A stretch of DNA of 5,035 nt, taken from NCBI GenBank assembly GCA_022616395.1, contig JAKEEV010000091.1, positions 1-5,035 of the forward strand, given 5' to 3'. Shown here piece by piece: positions 1 through 4,993 of this stretch (position 1 is the first letter of the stretch; each line of letters opens with the position of its first letter). The position numbers and the translations under genes are program-made. The notes beneath the pieces are model-generated. The model had not been told where the DNA came from. It did no database searches and was given only the letters and a program-made list of their open reading frames with translations. This DNA comes from Planctomycetia bacterium. GTDB taxonomy: Bacteria; Planctomycetota; Planctomycetia; Gemmatales; Gemmataceae.

Positions 1-132
1 ATGTTCGGCCCCGACGCGCAGAGAAATGAAACACGCGCATCGTATCCGCGTAGAGAAAAGGAGCCAACGAGATTCACGCGAGGAGTAGGACAGGCTTTCT
101 CGAGCGGACTACAGGTTTCCAGAGCGCATTTC
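1..132. other. left-edge stretch with no supportable gene
   Basis: A frame is open on the plus strand from the first base, but its translation is rich in Arg, Pro and Ser, matches no family I know, and runs straight into the palindromic repeat that starts at 133. It is most likely intergenic. I see no RNA gene or convincing promoter here. Confidence 0.4.
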
Positions 133-255
133 AACGAGCCGCGACCGCAAGGGAGCGGGGCTTGTCTGGACCGCGGCCGTTCCGGCCGCTGAAGAGCGGG
201 CCAGAGGCCCGCGGTCCATGAGTAAAGACACGCTCCCTTGCGGTCGCGGCTCGTT
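133..255. repeat. nested palindromic repeat, 25-nt perfect arms
   Basis: The outer arms 133-157 and 231-255 are perfect reverse complements over 25 nt (left arm begins AACGAGCCGCGACCGC). Between them lie further palindromes. One is a 7-bp stem GCGGCCG/CGGCCGC with loop TTC (173-179/183-189). Another is a 7-bp stem GCGGGCC/GGCCCGC with loop AGA (196-202/206-212). A 9-bp pair GGACCGCGG/CCGCGGTCC (168-176/209-217) encloses and competes with them. The right arm ends 7 nt from the stop codon of the SecA-like gene, so in that gene's RNA it would form a very stable 3' structure and may act in termination or mRNA protection. There is no U-tract and no visible target-site duplication. It looks like a dispersed, palindrome-type repeat unit; that is inference, since only one copy is in view. 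Confidence 0.75.
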
Positions 256-262
256 GGGTCGG

Positions 263-2272
263 TCAATCCACGTAAGGATCAGCGCCCAGGTCTTGCAACA
301 TATCCTGACGCTGCTTGTCGTAGTTCATGAGGTCGAGCCGCTGGCGGTAGTGGCGAGCTTCTACCTTGCGCTGGGCGATGCGGAAGAGTGGCGCGAACGC
401 GTTCCAGTCGCGATTGCCCCCGGCGTGGGCCAGCGCTTGCAGTTCGTCCTGGCGCCTGGTTCCCAATCCTTCGAGCAACTGGTCTTCAAGTGAAAGCATG
501 AACTGCGCGCTGCCGGGGTCGCCCTGTCGGCCCGCGCGGCCAACGAGTTGCCGGTCGATCCGTTCGGCCTCATGCCGCTCGGTGCCGATCACGTGCAACC
601 CACCAGCTTCCGCCACTCCCGGACCAAGCCGGATGTCCGTTCCGCGGCCCGCCATGTTCGTTGCCACCGTCACGGTTCCCGGTTGCCCGGCCAGAGCGAC
701 GATTTCGGCTTCACGCTCGTTCTGTTCGGCGTTGAGTACCTGATGGGTCACACCAGCGGCGGTCAATTTCGCGCTGAGTTTCTTGGAAGCTTCTACCGTG
801 CGTGTGCCGATCAGGACCGGTCGGCCAACCGCGAGCATCTGCTGTGTTGCTTTCACCACCGCGTCGAACTTGGCGTCCTCCGTGGGGAACACCGCGTCCG
901 GCAGCACGTCGCGCAGACACGGTTTGTTCGTCGGTACTCGGCTCGTCCAGCGCCGATAGACCTTCCGCAGTTCCCAGAAGTTCGGAATCAGTGTGCCGGA
1001 CATCCCCGCGAGCTTGGAATACAGCCGATAGAAGTTCTGGAAGGTGACCTGAGCCGCGTGCGAACTGGGCATGTTGATCTGAACGCTCTCCTTCGCCTCG
1101 ACCGCCTGGTGTAAGCCGTCCCGCCAGTGCCGGTCGGGCATTGGGCGGCCCGTCCCCTCGTCGATGATGACGACCTTGTTCTCGCTGTTAATCATGTAGT
1201 GATGGTCGCGCGAAAACCGGTAGTGAGCGTGTAGCGCCCGCTCGACCGCTTCCAGAAGCTTGTCCATCGCCTTCGTGTGCTTGCCGGTCGGCGGGTTGGA
1301 GTAGCGAACGAGGTGCTTGCCGGTGTCGGTCAACTCGATCTTGTCCTTCTTGATGTTCATGGTGAAGTGCTGGTCGCGCTTCATATCGCGGGCGAGCTGG
1401 TCGGCCCACTTGAACACCACTTGCTCCTCCGGTTCGGCCGGTCGGGTAGGGTTGGCGATGATGAGCGGAGTCTTCGCCTCGTCGATAAAGATGCTGTCCG
1501 CTTCGTCCACAATCGCGTAGTGAAGGCCGCGTTGCACGCGCGGGTCAAGTCGCGCGCCTCCGCCCATCCACGCCGCCCAGAAGGGAGCCGTTTGTGCCTG
1601 CCCACCACGAAGCTTCAGCCGATCGCGCAGGAAGTCGAATCCAAACTCGGCCGCGGTCCCATAGGTGATGTCCGCCTTGTAAGCGGCGACCCGATCCATG
1701 TCCTCCATCTTCTGCTGAAGCACACCGACGGTCATGCCGAGTTGCTTGTACACCGGCCCGATCCACTCCGCGTCCCGCTTCGCCAGATAATCGTTGACCG
1801 TGGTGACGTGAACGCCCTTGCCGGAGAGAGCGTTGAGATACGCGGGAGCTGAAGCAGAAACGGTCTTCCCCTCACCCGTGGCCAGTTCGACCACTCCTCC
1901 AAAGTGCATCACGGCACCGGCGGCAAGTTGCACATCGAACGGCCGGATGCCGAGCGTGCGTTGAATCGCGACCGACACCAGCCCGAATGCCTGCGGCAGT
2001 AGTTTGTCGAGATCCCACTTTCCGCGCGCCTTCCCCCGGAGTTCCATGCTCAACTCCAGGAGTTTCTCGTCGGGCAGGTCGAGGTATTGTTGCTCGAAGT
2101 AGCGGAGCTTCGGGACCAACAGAGCCGCGCGCGAAAGTCTTCGCCACCACGGCGGGCCAACACGAGCGACAGCAGCGTTAACAGACCATCCACCGAGCCG
2201 GCCGGGGACGTTGTCGATCCGGCGAGTTGGTTCGAGTGGCTCGGCGAAAGGAAGTTCCTCAACGGTATTCAT
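263..2272 (-). CDS. SecA-family ATPase, C-terminally short (SecA-like preprotein translocase)
   Basis: This 669-aa protein has the SecA DEAD-motor: Walker A ATGEGKT (131-137), TVNDYLAKRD (158-167), ITYGTAAEFGFDFLRD (202-217), Walker B/DEAD-type VDEADSIFIDEAKTPL (255-270), a preprotein cross-linking region (about 275-365), DEGTGRPMPDRHWRDGLHQA (371-390), LAGMSGT (421-427), TNMAGRGTDIRLG (538-550) and motif VI VGRAGRQGDPGS (577-588). It is therefore expected to couple ATP hydrolysis to protein export at SecYEG. It stops soon after AQRKVEARHY (633-642), the first part of the helical scaffold. The helical wing, two-helix finger and zinc-binding tail of the usual 800-900+ aa SecA are absent, so it resembles a SecA2-type or specialised paralogue rather than the housekeeping enzyme. 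All motor motifs are intact and nothing suggests a frameshift. The frame stays open upstream to 2494, but that part runs through a repeat array and a MITE, so ATG at 2272 is preferred although no Shine-Dalgarno precedes it. No partner gene adjoins it. Confidence 0.93.
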   Translation of the reverse strand: MNTVEELPFAEPLEPTRRIDNVPGRLGGWSVNAAVARVGPPWWRRLSRAALLVPKLRYFEQQYLDLPDEKLLELSMELRGKARGKWDLDKLLPQAFGLVSVAIQRTLGIRPFDVQLAAGAVMHFGGVVELATGEGKTVSASAPAYLNALSGKGVHVTTVNDYLAKRDAEWIGPVYKQLGMTVGVLQQKMEDMDRVAAYKADITYGTAAEFGFDFLRDRLKLRGGQAQTAPFWAAWMGGGARLDPRVQRGLHYAIVDEADSIFIDEAKTPLIIANPTRPAEPEEQVVFKWADQLARDMKRDQHFTMNIKKDKIELTDTGKHLVRYSNPPTGKHTKAMDKLLEAVERALHAHYRFSRDHHYMINSENKVVIIDEGTGRPMPDRHWRDGLHQAVEAKESVQINMPSSHAAQVTFQNFYRLYSKLAGMSGTLIPNFWELRKVYRRWTSRVPTNKPCLRDVLPDAVFPTEDAKFDAVVKATQQMLAVGRPVLIGTRTVEASKKLSAKLTAAGVTHQVLNAEQNEREAEIVALAGQPGTVTVATNMAGRGTDIRLGPGVAEAGGLHVIGTERHEAERIDRQLVGRAGRQGDPGSAQFMLSLEDQLLEGLGTRRQDELQALAHAGGNRDWNAFAPLFRIAQRKVEARHYRQRLDLMNYDKQRQDMLQDLGADPYVD

Positions 2273-2307
2273 GGTGAGTGGTGAGTGGTGAGTGATTGGT
2301 GAGTGGT
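2273..2307. repeat. heptanucleotide tandem array (left member of an inverted pair)
   Basis: There are five 7-nt units in phase: GGTGAGT three times, then GATTGGT and GAGTGGT. The array touches the start codon of the SecA-like gene, so that gene's leader reads as repeated ACTCACC and contains no Shine-Dalgarno sequence. The unit recurs in reverse orientation at 2705-2718, where two CACTCAC units give a 14-nt perfect inverted match to 2274-2287. Confidence 0.8.
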
Positions 2308-2328
2308 TTGGAGGGTGTGACCCTTCAA

Positions 2329-2337
2329 TCCGACACC
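2329..2337. repeat. left 9-bp direct repeat (putative target-site duplication)
   Basis: TCCGACACC here is repeated exactly at 2618-2626, in the same orientation, while everything between the two copies is arranged as inverted arms. This is the pattern left by transposition with a 9-bp staggered cut. Confidence 0.65.
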
Positions 2338-2617
2338 TGCTATGTCGAAATACTTGCTGGGTGGGTTGGGAAGTTTTCAAAGAAGACCCCTCACCCGCCG
2401 TTACCGTCGCTTCGCGACGACGGCGACCTCTCCCCGCAGGAGCGGAGCGAGGTGGTGTGGTTGCACTCTTCGCAAAGCTACACGAGAAGACCAACCGCGC
2501 CCACCTCGCCCCGCTCCTGCGGGGAGAGGTCGCCGCAGCGGAGCGCTGCGCTCCGCGTTCGCGGCGGGTGAGGGGTCTTCTGCCTTTCCCTCACCGACCG
2601 AGCACTTCGACGTAGCA
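2338..2617. mobile_element. 280-bp palindromic MITE-like element
   Basis: The ends are imperfect terminal inverted repeats: TGCTATGTCGAAATACTT on the left and, reverse-complemented from the right, TGCTACGTCGAAGTGCTC (14 of 18 identical). The similarity resumes strongly inward: GAAGACCCCTCACCCGCCG at 2382-2400 pairs perfectly with 2562-2580, and the arms 2421-2455 and 2501-2535 differ by a single base. Each arm carries its own small hairpin (around 2404-2423 on the left; around 2537-2556, centred on GCGGAGCGC, on the right). Only about 20-30 nt in the centre are unpaired. It encodes no credible protein, so it would be non-autonomous and moved by a transposase made elsewhere. Exact 9-bp direct repeats flank it. 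The upstream extension of the SecA frame passes through it, which argues against that extension being translated. Confidence 0.75.
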
Positions 2618-2626
2618 TCCGACACC
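2618..2626. repeat. right 9-bp direct repeat (putative target-site duplication)
   Basis: This is the second exact copy of TCCGACACC. With the copy at 2329-2337 it brackets the MITE-like element. Confidence 0.65.
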
Positions 2627-2655
2627 GAGTGGAAAACAACCCTCTCCACGGTACC

Positions 2656-2718
2656 ACTAAACTAAACACCAAACACGAAACGCCAAACACCAAAAACGAA
2701 ACACCACTCACCACTCAC
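2656..2718. repeat. degenerate heptanucleotide tandem array (right member of an inverted pair)
   Basis: There are nine consecutive 7-nt units in strict phase: ACTAAAC, TAAACAC, CAAACAC, GAAACGC, CAAACAC, CAAAAAC, GAAACAC, CACTCAC, CACTCAC. The last two are the reverse complement of the GTGAGTG units at 2274-2287, so the two arrays face each other across the MITE. The 7-nt period does not keep a reading frame, and the stretch is non-coding. Confidence 0.8.
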
Positions 2719-2729
2719 CAAGAAACGAA

Positions 2730-2760
2730 CGAAGCCCGCGGAGCAACTCCGCGGGCTTCG
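2730..2760 (-). terminator. second intrinsic-type terminator hairpin (14-bp stem)
   Basis: The stem CGAAGCCCGCGGAG / CTCCGCGGGCTTCG is perfect over 14 bp with a 3-nt CAA loop. On the minus strand it is followed by a moderately T-rich run (GTTCGTTTCTTGG), so it reads best as a minus-strand back-up terminator 16 nt beyond the hairpin at 2777-2807. It could also insulate the repeats and the SecA-like gene from upstream transcription. Confidence 0.6.
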
Positions 2761-2770
2761 AGTGGTGCGC

Positions 2771-2807
2771 AAAATAACACGGGGAGAGTCTTGGACTCTC
2801 CCCGTGT
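2771..2807 (-). terminator. intrinsic terminator of the candidate non-coding RNA
   Basis: The hairpin has a perfect 14-bp stem ACACGGGGAGAGTC / GACTCTCCCCGTGT (2777-2790/2794-2807) and a 3-nt loop. On the minus strand the stem runs directly into UAUUUU (2776-2771). This is a standard rho-independent terminator oriented for a minus-strand transcript. No protein-coding gene ends nearby, so it points to a non-coding transcript. Confidence 0.75.
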
Positions 2808-2971
2808 ACCAAGCTTACTTACGGGTCCCGTCCATCCCTTAGGTAGCCTGGCAGCCTTAACCGTTCCCCCCTCGGAACGGAAAAAGCCCTCACTTAGGAG
2901 GACCCCAGCACGCACAAAAACTGCGTGTTGGAGTCCGCGTCTGTTCCCCAACAAGGCGAACTGACGCGGAC
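2771..2971 (-). ncRNA. candidate structured non-coding RNA, about 200 nt, family unknown
   Basis: The predicted 5' end (G at 2971) lies 7 nt past a possible -10 box and is the first base of a perfect 9-bp stem GUCCGCGUC/GACGCGGAC (2971-2963 with 2941-2933). A hairpin of 15 positions with one mismatch follows: GGACUCCAACACGCA (2936-2922) with UGCGUGCUGGGGUCC (2914-2900), 7-nt loop. Then come a 7-bp stem CCGUUCC/GGAACGG (2880-2874 with 2867-2861) and the terminator. GGGUCC at 2905-2900 can instead pair with GGACCC at 2828-2823. All reading frames give implausible peptides. I could not match it to tmRNA, RNase P RNA, SRP RNA or 5S rRNA by their conserved motifs. Its length would suit 6S RNA, but I do not see the 5'-3' closing stem. 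It could act in trans; no gene follows that it could serve as leader for. Confidence 0.55.
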
Positions 2972-2977
2972 AACAAA

Positions 2978-3006
2978 TACCTAGAGCACGGATTGTTCTG
3001 GGGCAA
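2978..3006 (-). promoter_or_regulatory. possible promoter of the candidate RNA
   Basis: On the minus strand TTGCCC (3006-3001) and TAGGTA (2983-2978) are 17 nt apart. The -35 agrees at four of six positions with TTGACA and the -10 only weakly with TATAAT. A T-rich run (TTTTGTATTTTTT, about 3033-3021) lies just upstream and could act as an UP-type element. The spacing places the start at the first base of the RNA's first stem, which is the main reason to list it. Confidence 0.35.
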
Positions 3007-3130
3007 ACGCGAGGCGGTAAAAAATACAAAATGATCGACTTTCGCGGCGGACCTGAAAAGTACAACCGGCAGGAACGAAATCTGGCGCGAGTTGGGGAGT
3101 TTTGCGGAAGCTGGCAGGTTACCCAGCGCA

Positions 3131-3166
3131 GAAAAAGAGCCACGGTCGCTTGCGCGGCCCGCGGCT
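3131..3166 (-). terminator. intrinsic terminator of the DUF2203 gene
   Basis: Reading on the minus strand, AGCCGCGG (3166-3159) pairs with CCGUGGCU (3145-3138) over 8 bp including one G-U, around a 13-nt loop that can itself form CGC/GCG. It is followed at once by CUUUUUC. It begins 22 nt past the stop codon at 3189-3191. Confidence 0.7.
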
Positions 3167-3188
3167 GGGAAGCAGTCGGCAAAGATTC

Positions 3189-3683
3189 TCAGGGTTGCCC
3201 ACGGAAGCGAATCGGGGTAACGGTCCCTGACTTTTCCCACTCGGAGGGGATGGGACGCTGGGCGTCTTCGCCGGTGTAGTGCCAGTGTCGCAATCCGTCT
3301 TCGCCGATCGTCCAGGAGAACGCGGCCGTCCGCCCATTCACCTTCGTGGGGAAGTCCACTTCGCCGGCCTCATCGTCGACGAGAGTGACGCCCAATCCGC
3401 TGAGTTCGGTCACGGCCGCTGCCCAGGCCTTCTCGGCTGTCGCGATTTCATCCGCGACCTGGTATCGCCGTTGGCGTTCCTGCCAGACCAGTTCTCGCCG
3501 CTGGCGGTCGAGCCGTTCCTGCTCAGGTGTCAGGCGGTTGATCTGCTGACGCAGGTTCACGATATCGGTCACGATACTTCGCACAAGCGGCAACATCTGC
3601 CGGGCTGTGGCGAGATCGAGAGTAATTTCCTTCTTCCGCGGTTTGCCGGCCGAGTTACTGGCGCGGTTGGGCGTGTTGCTCAT
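3189..3683 (-). CDS. DUF2203 domain-containing protein
   Basis: This 164-aa protein matches the DUF2203 family, which has no established function. The family's N-terminal element is seen as LDLATARQMLPLVRSI (residues 22-37). A charged helical or coiled-coil stretch follows (about 42-95, rich in Glu, Arg and Gln), then the conserved C-terminal block GEVDFPTKVNGR (107-118), FSWTIGEDGLRHWHY (122-136) and a closing RPIP (143-146). The first 19 residues are basic and low in complexity, with no signal peptide or membrane segment, so the protein is probably cytoplasmic. ATG at 3683 is chosen because GGGAG lies 5 nt upstream; a GTG 33 nt further up (3716) has no ribosome site and would add an unconserved tail. 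The gene is monocistronic, with its own terminator downstream. The family is frequent in Planctomycetes and other bacteria. Confidence 0.88.
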   Translation of the reverse strand: MSNTPNRASNSAGKPRKKEITLDLATARQMLPLVRSIVTDIVNLRQQINRLTPEQERLDRQRRELVWQERQRRYQVADEIATAEKAWAAAVTELSGLGVTLVDDEAGEVDFPTKVNGRTAAFSWTIGEDGLRHWHYTGEDAQRPIPSEWEKSGTVTPIRFRGQP

Positions 3684-3728
3684 GGTGACTCCCAAAGTAT
3701 GAGGGGAGGCGGCCACCCCTCTATCCCC

Positions 3729-3734
3729 ATTCTA
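3729..3734 (-). promoter_or_regulatory. possible -10 box of the DUF2203 gene
   Basis: TAGAAT on the minus strand matches TATAAT at five of six positions and would give a leader of about 40 nt before the ATG at 3683. No good -35 box lies at the usual distance; the nearest, TTCATC, is spaced 15 nt away. Confidence 0.3.
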
Positions 3735-3806
3735 GAAGCGCCTGGGACAGATGAATGTCCTCAGACGCAAAATCGACAGAGAAGGTTCGCCCGCACTCCC
3801 TCGTGC

Positions 3807-3898
3807 AGTTTCAGTCGGATTGGTGTGTCTGGTGTTTGGGCCGTGTCTGAGCGGTATTTAGGCCCAAACACCAGTTACACACCAATCCGACTGAAACT
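3807..3898. repeat. long near-perfect inverted repeat (36-bp hairpin)
   Basis: The left arm 3807-3842 (begins AGTTTCAGTCGGATTGG, ends TTTGGGCC) and right arm 3861-3898 are reverse complements over all 36 nt of the left arm, with one 2-nt bulge in the right arm (TT on the plus strand, next to CCAG). The loop is 18 nt. The flanks show no target duplication and there is no U-tract on either side. It lies upstream of the DUF2203 gene, beyond its likely promoter. It could be a small palindromic mobile element, a transcribed double-stranded RNA structure, or a protein-binding cruciform. The arms include GGTGT/GGTGTTTGG, similar to the heptad units elsewhere in the window. Confidence 0.8.
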
Positions 3899-3901
3899 CT
3901 C

Positions 3902-4335
3902 CTAGCGATAGATTCGAGGCCCCCGGCCCACATTAGATTCGTTCCATTTCGTGCGGTGGATGAGATGGTGATACCGTCCACCGCCCAACAAGTGAAGGTC
4001 AGTCGCGCTTGAAGTTGCGCTGAAATTGCTTTGTCGAGAGCGACTTCGCGGGTTGGGTAAGCCTCGAAGTGGGATGCGTTTTTGGTAGATCGGATTCGCC
4101 ATCTTCAGCCATCGGAGACGGCTATGCGACGTTTTCCCCGGCTGGAGCGGCGATTTTTGCGTTGCTGTGGATGCCGAGCCGCTTCCAGAAGACACGGAGA
4201 ACCCTGACACTCGAAGGGACCGTTGCACATCCTCTCCAAAAAGCCGGCGCAGGAGTTGCTTTTGGTTTGGAGCCGACCACACAAGTCGGTTTCCCCTCTC
4301 GCCCGTCCTCCCGTCGCCCGTTCGGAGAGAGACCA
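3902..4335. other. 434-nt intergenic stretch with no recognised gene
   Basis: Frames are open on both strands, but none gives a recognisable protein or has a good ribosome site. The plus frame from 4069 continues into the PRC-barrel gene, yet its first 89 residues look like translated leader. A short possible hairpin AGCCGAC/GTCGGTT (4271-4277/4285-4291) lies 45 nt upstream of the PRC-barrel start and could be a leader structure. I see no convincing promoter. Confidence 0.5.
4324..4327 (+). promoter_or_regulatory. ribosome binding site that sets the PRC-barrel start
   Basis: GGAG, within GGAGAGAG, lies 8 nt upstream of ATG 4336. It supports this start over the longer frame from 4069, and a signal peptide begins exactly here. 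Confidence 0.65.
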
Positions 4336-4806
4336 ATGACGAGTAAGCTTCTGCGCATCGCTTCCGCTGCCCTCCTGGTCACATTCAGCGGTCTGACCGC
4401 TCTGACCGCCGAGCCACAGAAGAATCCTCTTCCACCCGGCAAGGCTCCACCCGCCGCGCCGACCTTCCGCGCCAAGCAGGTGCTCGGCAGCAAGATTCTG
4501 ATTCAGAACAACACTGCGGTCGGCACGGTGGAAGATCTTGTGTTCGACGACGCCGGCAACATGGAATACCTGATCGTTTCCACCAGCGACAAGAAGCTGA
4601 TTACCGTGCCCTGGGATGCCACCAAGTTCGACCTCGAAAAGAAGACCGCGACCATCATCATCACACAGGAGAGGTTCAAGACGATCCCGACGTACACGGT
4701 GACAACATACCCGCAGTTCTACACACCGGCCTACCGAACCGAAGTGTACAAGTTCTACGGACTGACACCGCGAGAGCTGCGGCGACTGGAGCGGAAGCTC
4801 CCGTAA
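4336..4806 (+). CDS. exported PRC-barrel domain protein
   Basis: This 156-aa protein starts with a typical signal peptide: basic n-region (TSKLLR), hydrophobic core IASAALLVTFSGLTAL (8-23) and a likely cut after ALTA (25/26). A Pro-rich linker (about 31-43) follows. A PRC-barrel-like beta domain then runs from about 44 to 115, with the family's pattern KQVLGSKILIQNNTAVGTVE (47-66), DLVFDDAGNMEYLIVST (67-83) and LITVPWDATKFDLEKKTATI (88-107). The C-terminal part is Tyr-rich (PTYTVTTYPQFYTPAYR, 118-134) and ends in a charged helix (TPRELRRLERKL). PRC barrels occur in RimM, the photosynthetic reaction centre H subunit and many stress- or envelope-associated proteins; they bind partners rather than catalyse. 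This one is probably periplasmic or surface-exposed, with no specific role that can be read from the sequence. There is no Cys lipobox. It stands alone, and a heptad-repeat hairpin starts 5 nt after its stop. Confidence 0.85.
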   Translation: MTSKLLRIASAALLVTFSGLTALTAEPQKNPLPPGKAPPAAPTFRAKQVLGSKILIQNNTAVGTVEDLVFDDAGNMEYLIVSTSDKKLITVPWDATKFDLEKKTATIIITQERFKTIPTYTVTTYPQFYTPAYRTEVYKFYGLTPRELRRLERKLP

Positions 4807-4811
4807 CTAGC

Positions 4812-4867
4812 CAGTGAACGGTAATCAGTAATCAGTGATCAGGAATCAGGAATCAGGAATCAGTTTC
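4812..4867. repeat. heptanucleotide tandem array (left arm of a hairpin)
   Basis: There are eight 7-nt units in phase: CAGTGAA, CGGTAAT, CAGTAAT, CAGTGAT, CAGGAAT three times, CAGTTTC. It begins directly after the PRC-barrel stop codon. The units are the reverse complement of those at 4889-4930 (CAGTGAA with TTCACTG, CAGTAAT with ATTACTG), so the two arrays can pair around a 21-nt spacer. Confidence 0.85.
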
Positions 4868-4888
4868 GAGTGGCGAGCATCGACGACT

Positions 4889-4930
4889 CAGACTGATGAC
4901 TGTTCACTGATTACTGTTCACTGTTCACTG
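4889..4930. repeat. heptanucleotide tandem array (right arm of a hairpin)
   Basis: There are six 7-nt units in phase: CAGACTG, ATGACTG, TTCACTG, ATTACTG, TTCACTG, TTCACTG. It is oriented against the array at 4812-4867. Paired end to end, the two form an imperfect stem of about 40 bp that could serve as the 3' structure of the PRC-barrel mRNA. Confidence 0.85.
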
Positions 4931-4993
4931 CTGAATAGCAGTACAGCGCGGGTTTCCTGAATGCCGATGAGTCTGTTATCGGGAGGGAATCCG

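Noticed and set aside
2273..2494. 74-residue N-terminal extension of the SecA-like protein
   Set aside because: It is translated from the heptad array and the MITE and has a repeat-derived composition (THHSPLT, SAPAGRGRRRREA). It has no counterpart in SecA, which aligns only after the ATG at 2272.
2273..2718. CRISPR array
   Set aside because: The repeats are 7 nt long, contiguous and without spacers, and there are no cas genes.
2629..2964. 111-aa plus-strand open frame
   Set aside because: Its start is the translation of the heptad array (TKHETPNTKNETP), and the rest is the complement of the candidate RNA.
2771..2971. 6S, SRP, tmRNA or RNase P RNA
   Set aside because: Length alone suits 6S. 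The 6S closing stem, the SRP GGAAG/AGCAGCC loop, the tmRNA acceptor arm and the RNase P core motifs are not visible, so no family name is given.
2715..3182. 155-aa minus-strand open frame
   Set aside because: It crosses three terminator hairpins and the candidate RNA, has a composition unlike the real genes here, and matches no family I know.
3279..3905. 208-aa plus-strand frame opposite the DUF2203 gene
   Set aside because: It is the complement of a well-supported gene and has no recognisable domain.
3803..4105. Minus-strand open stretch (reading SHFEAYPTREVALDKAISAQL) that might be a gene or gene remnant
   Set aside because: It has no start codon with a ribosome site, its third-position GC is low compared with the genes here, and it runs through the 36-bp hairpin. 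It could be a decayed fragment, but I cannot support that.
4069..4335. 89-residue upstream extension of the PRC-barrel protein
   Set aside because: A clear ribosome site and a typical signal peptide begin at 4336. The upstream translation is not protein-like.
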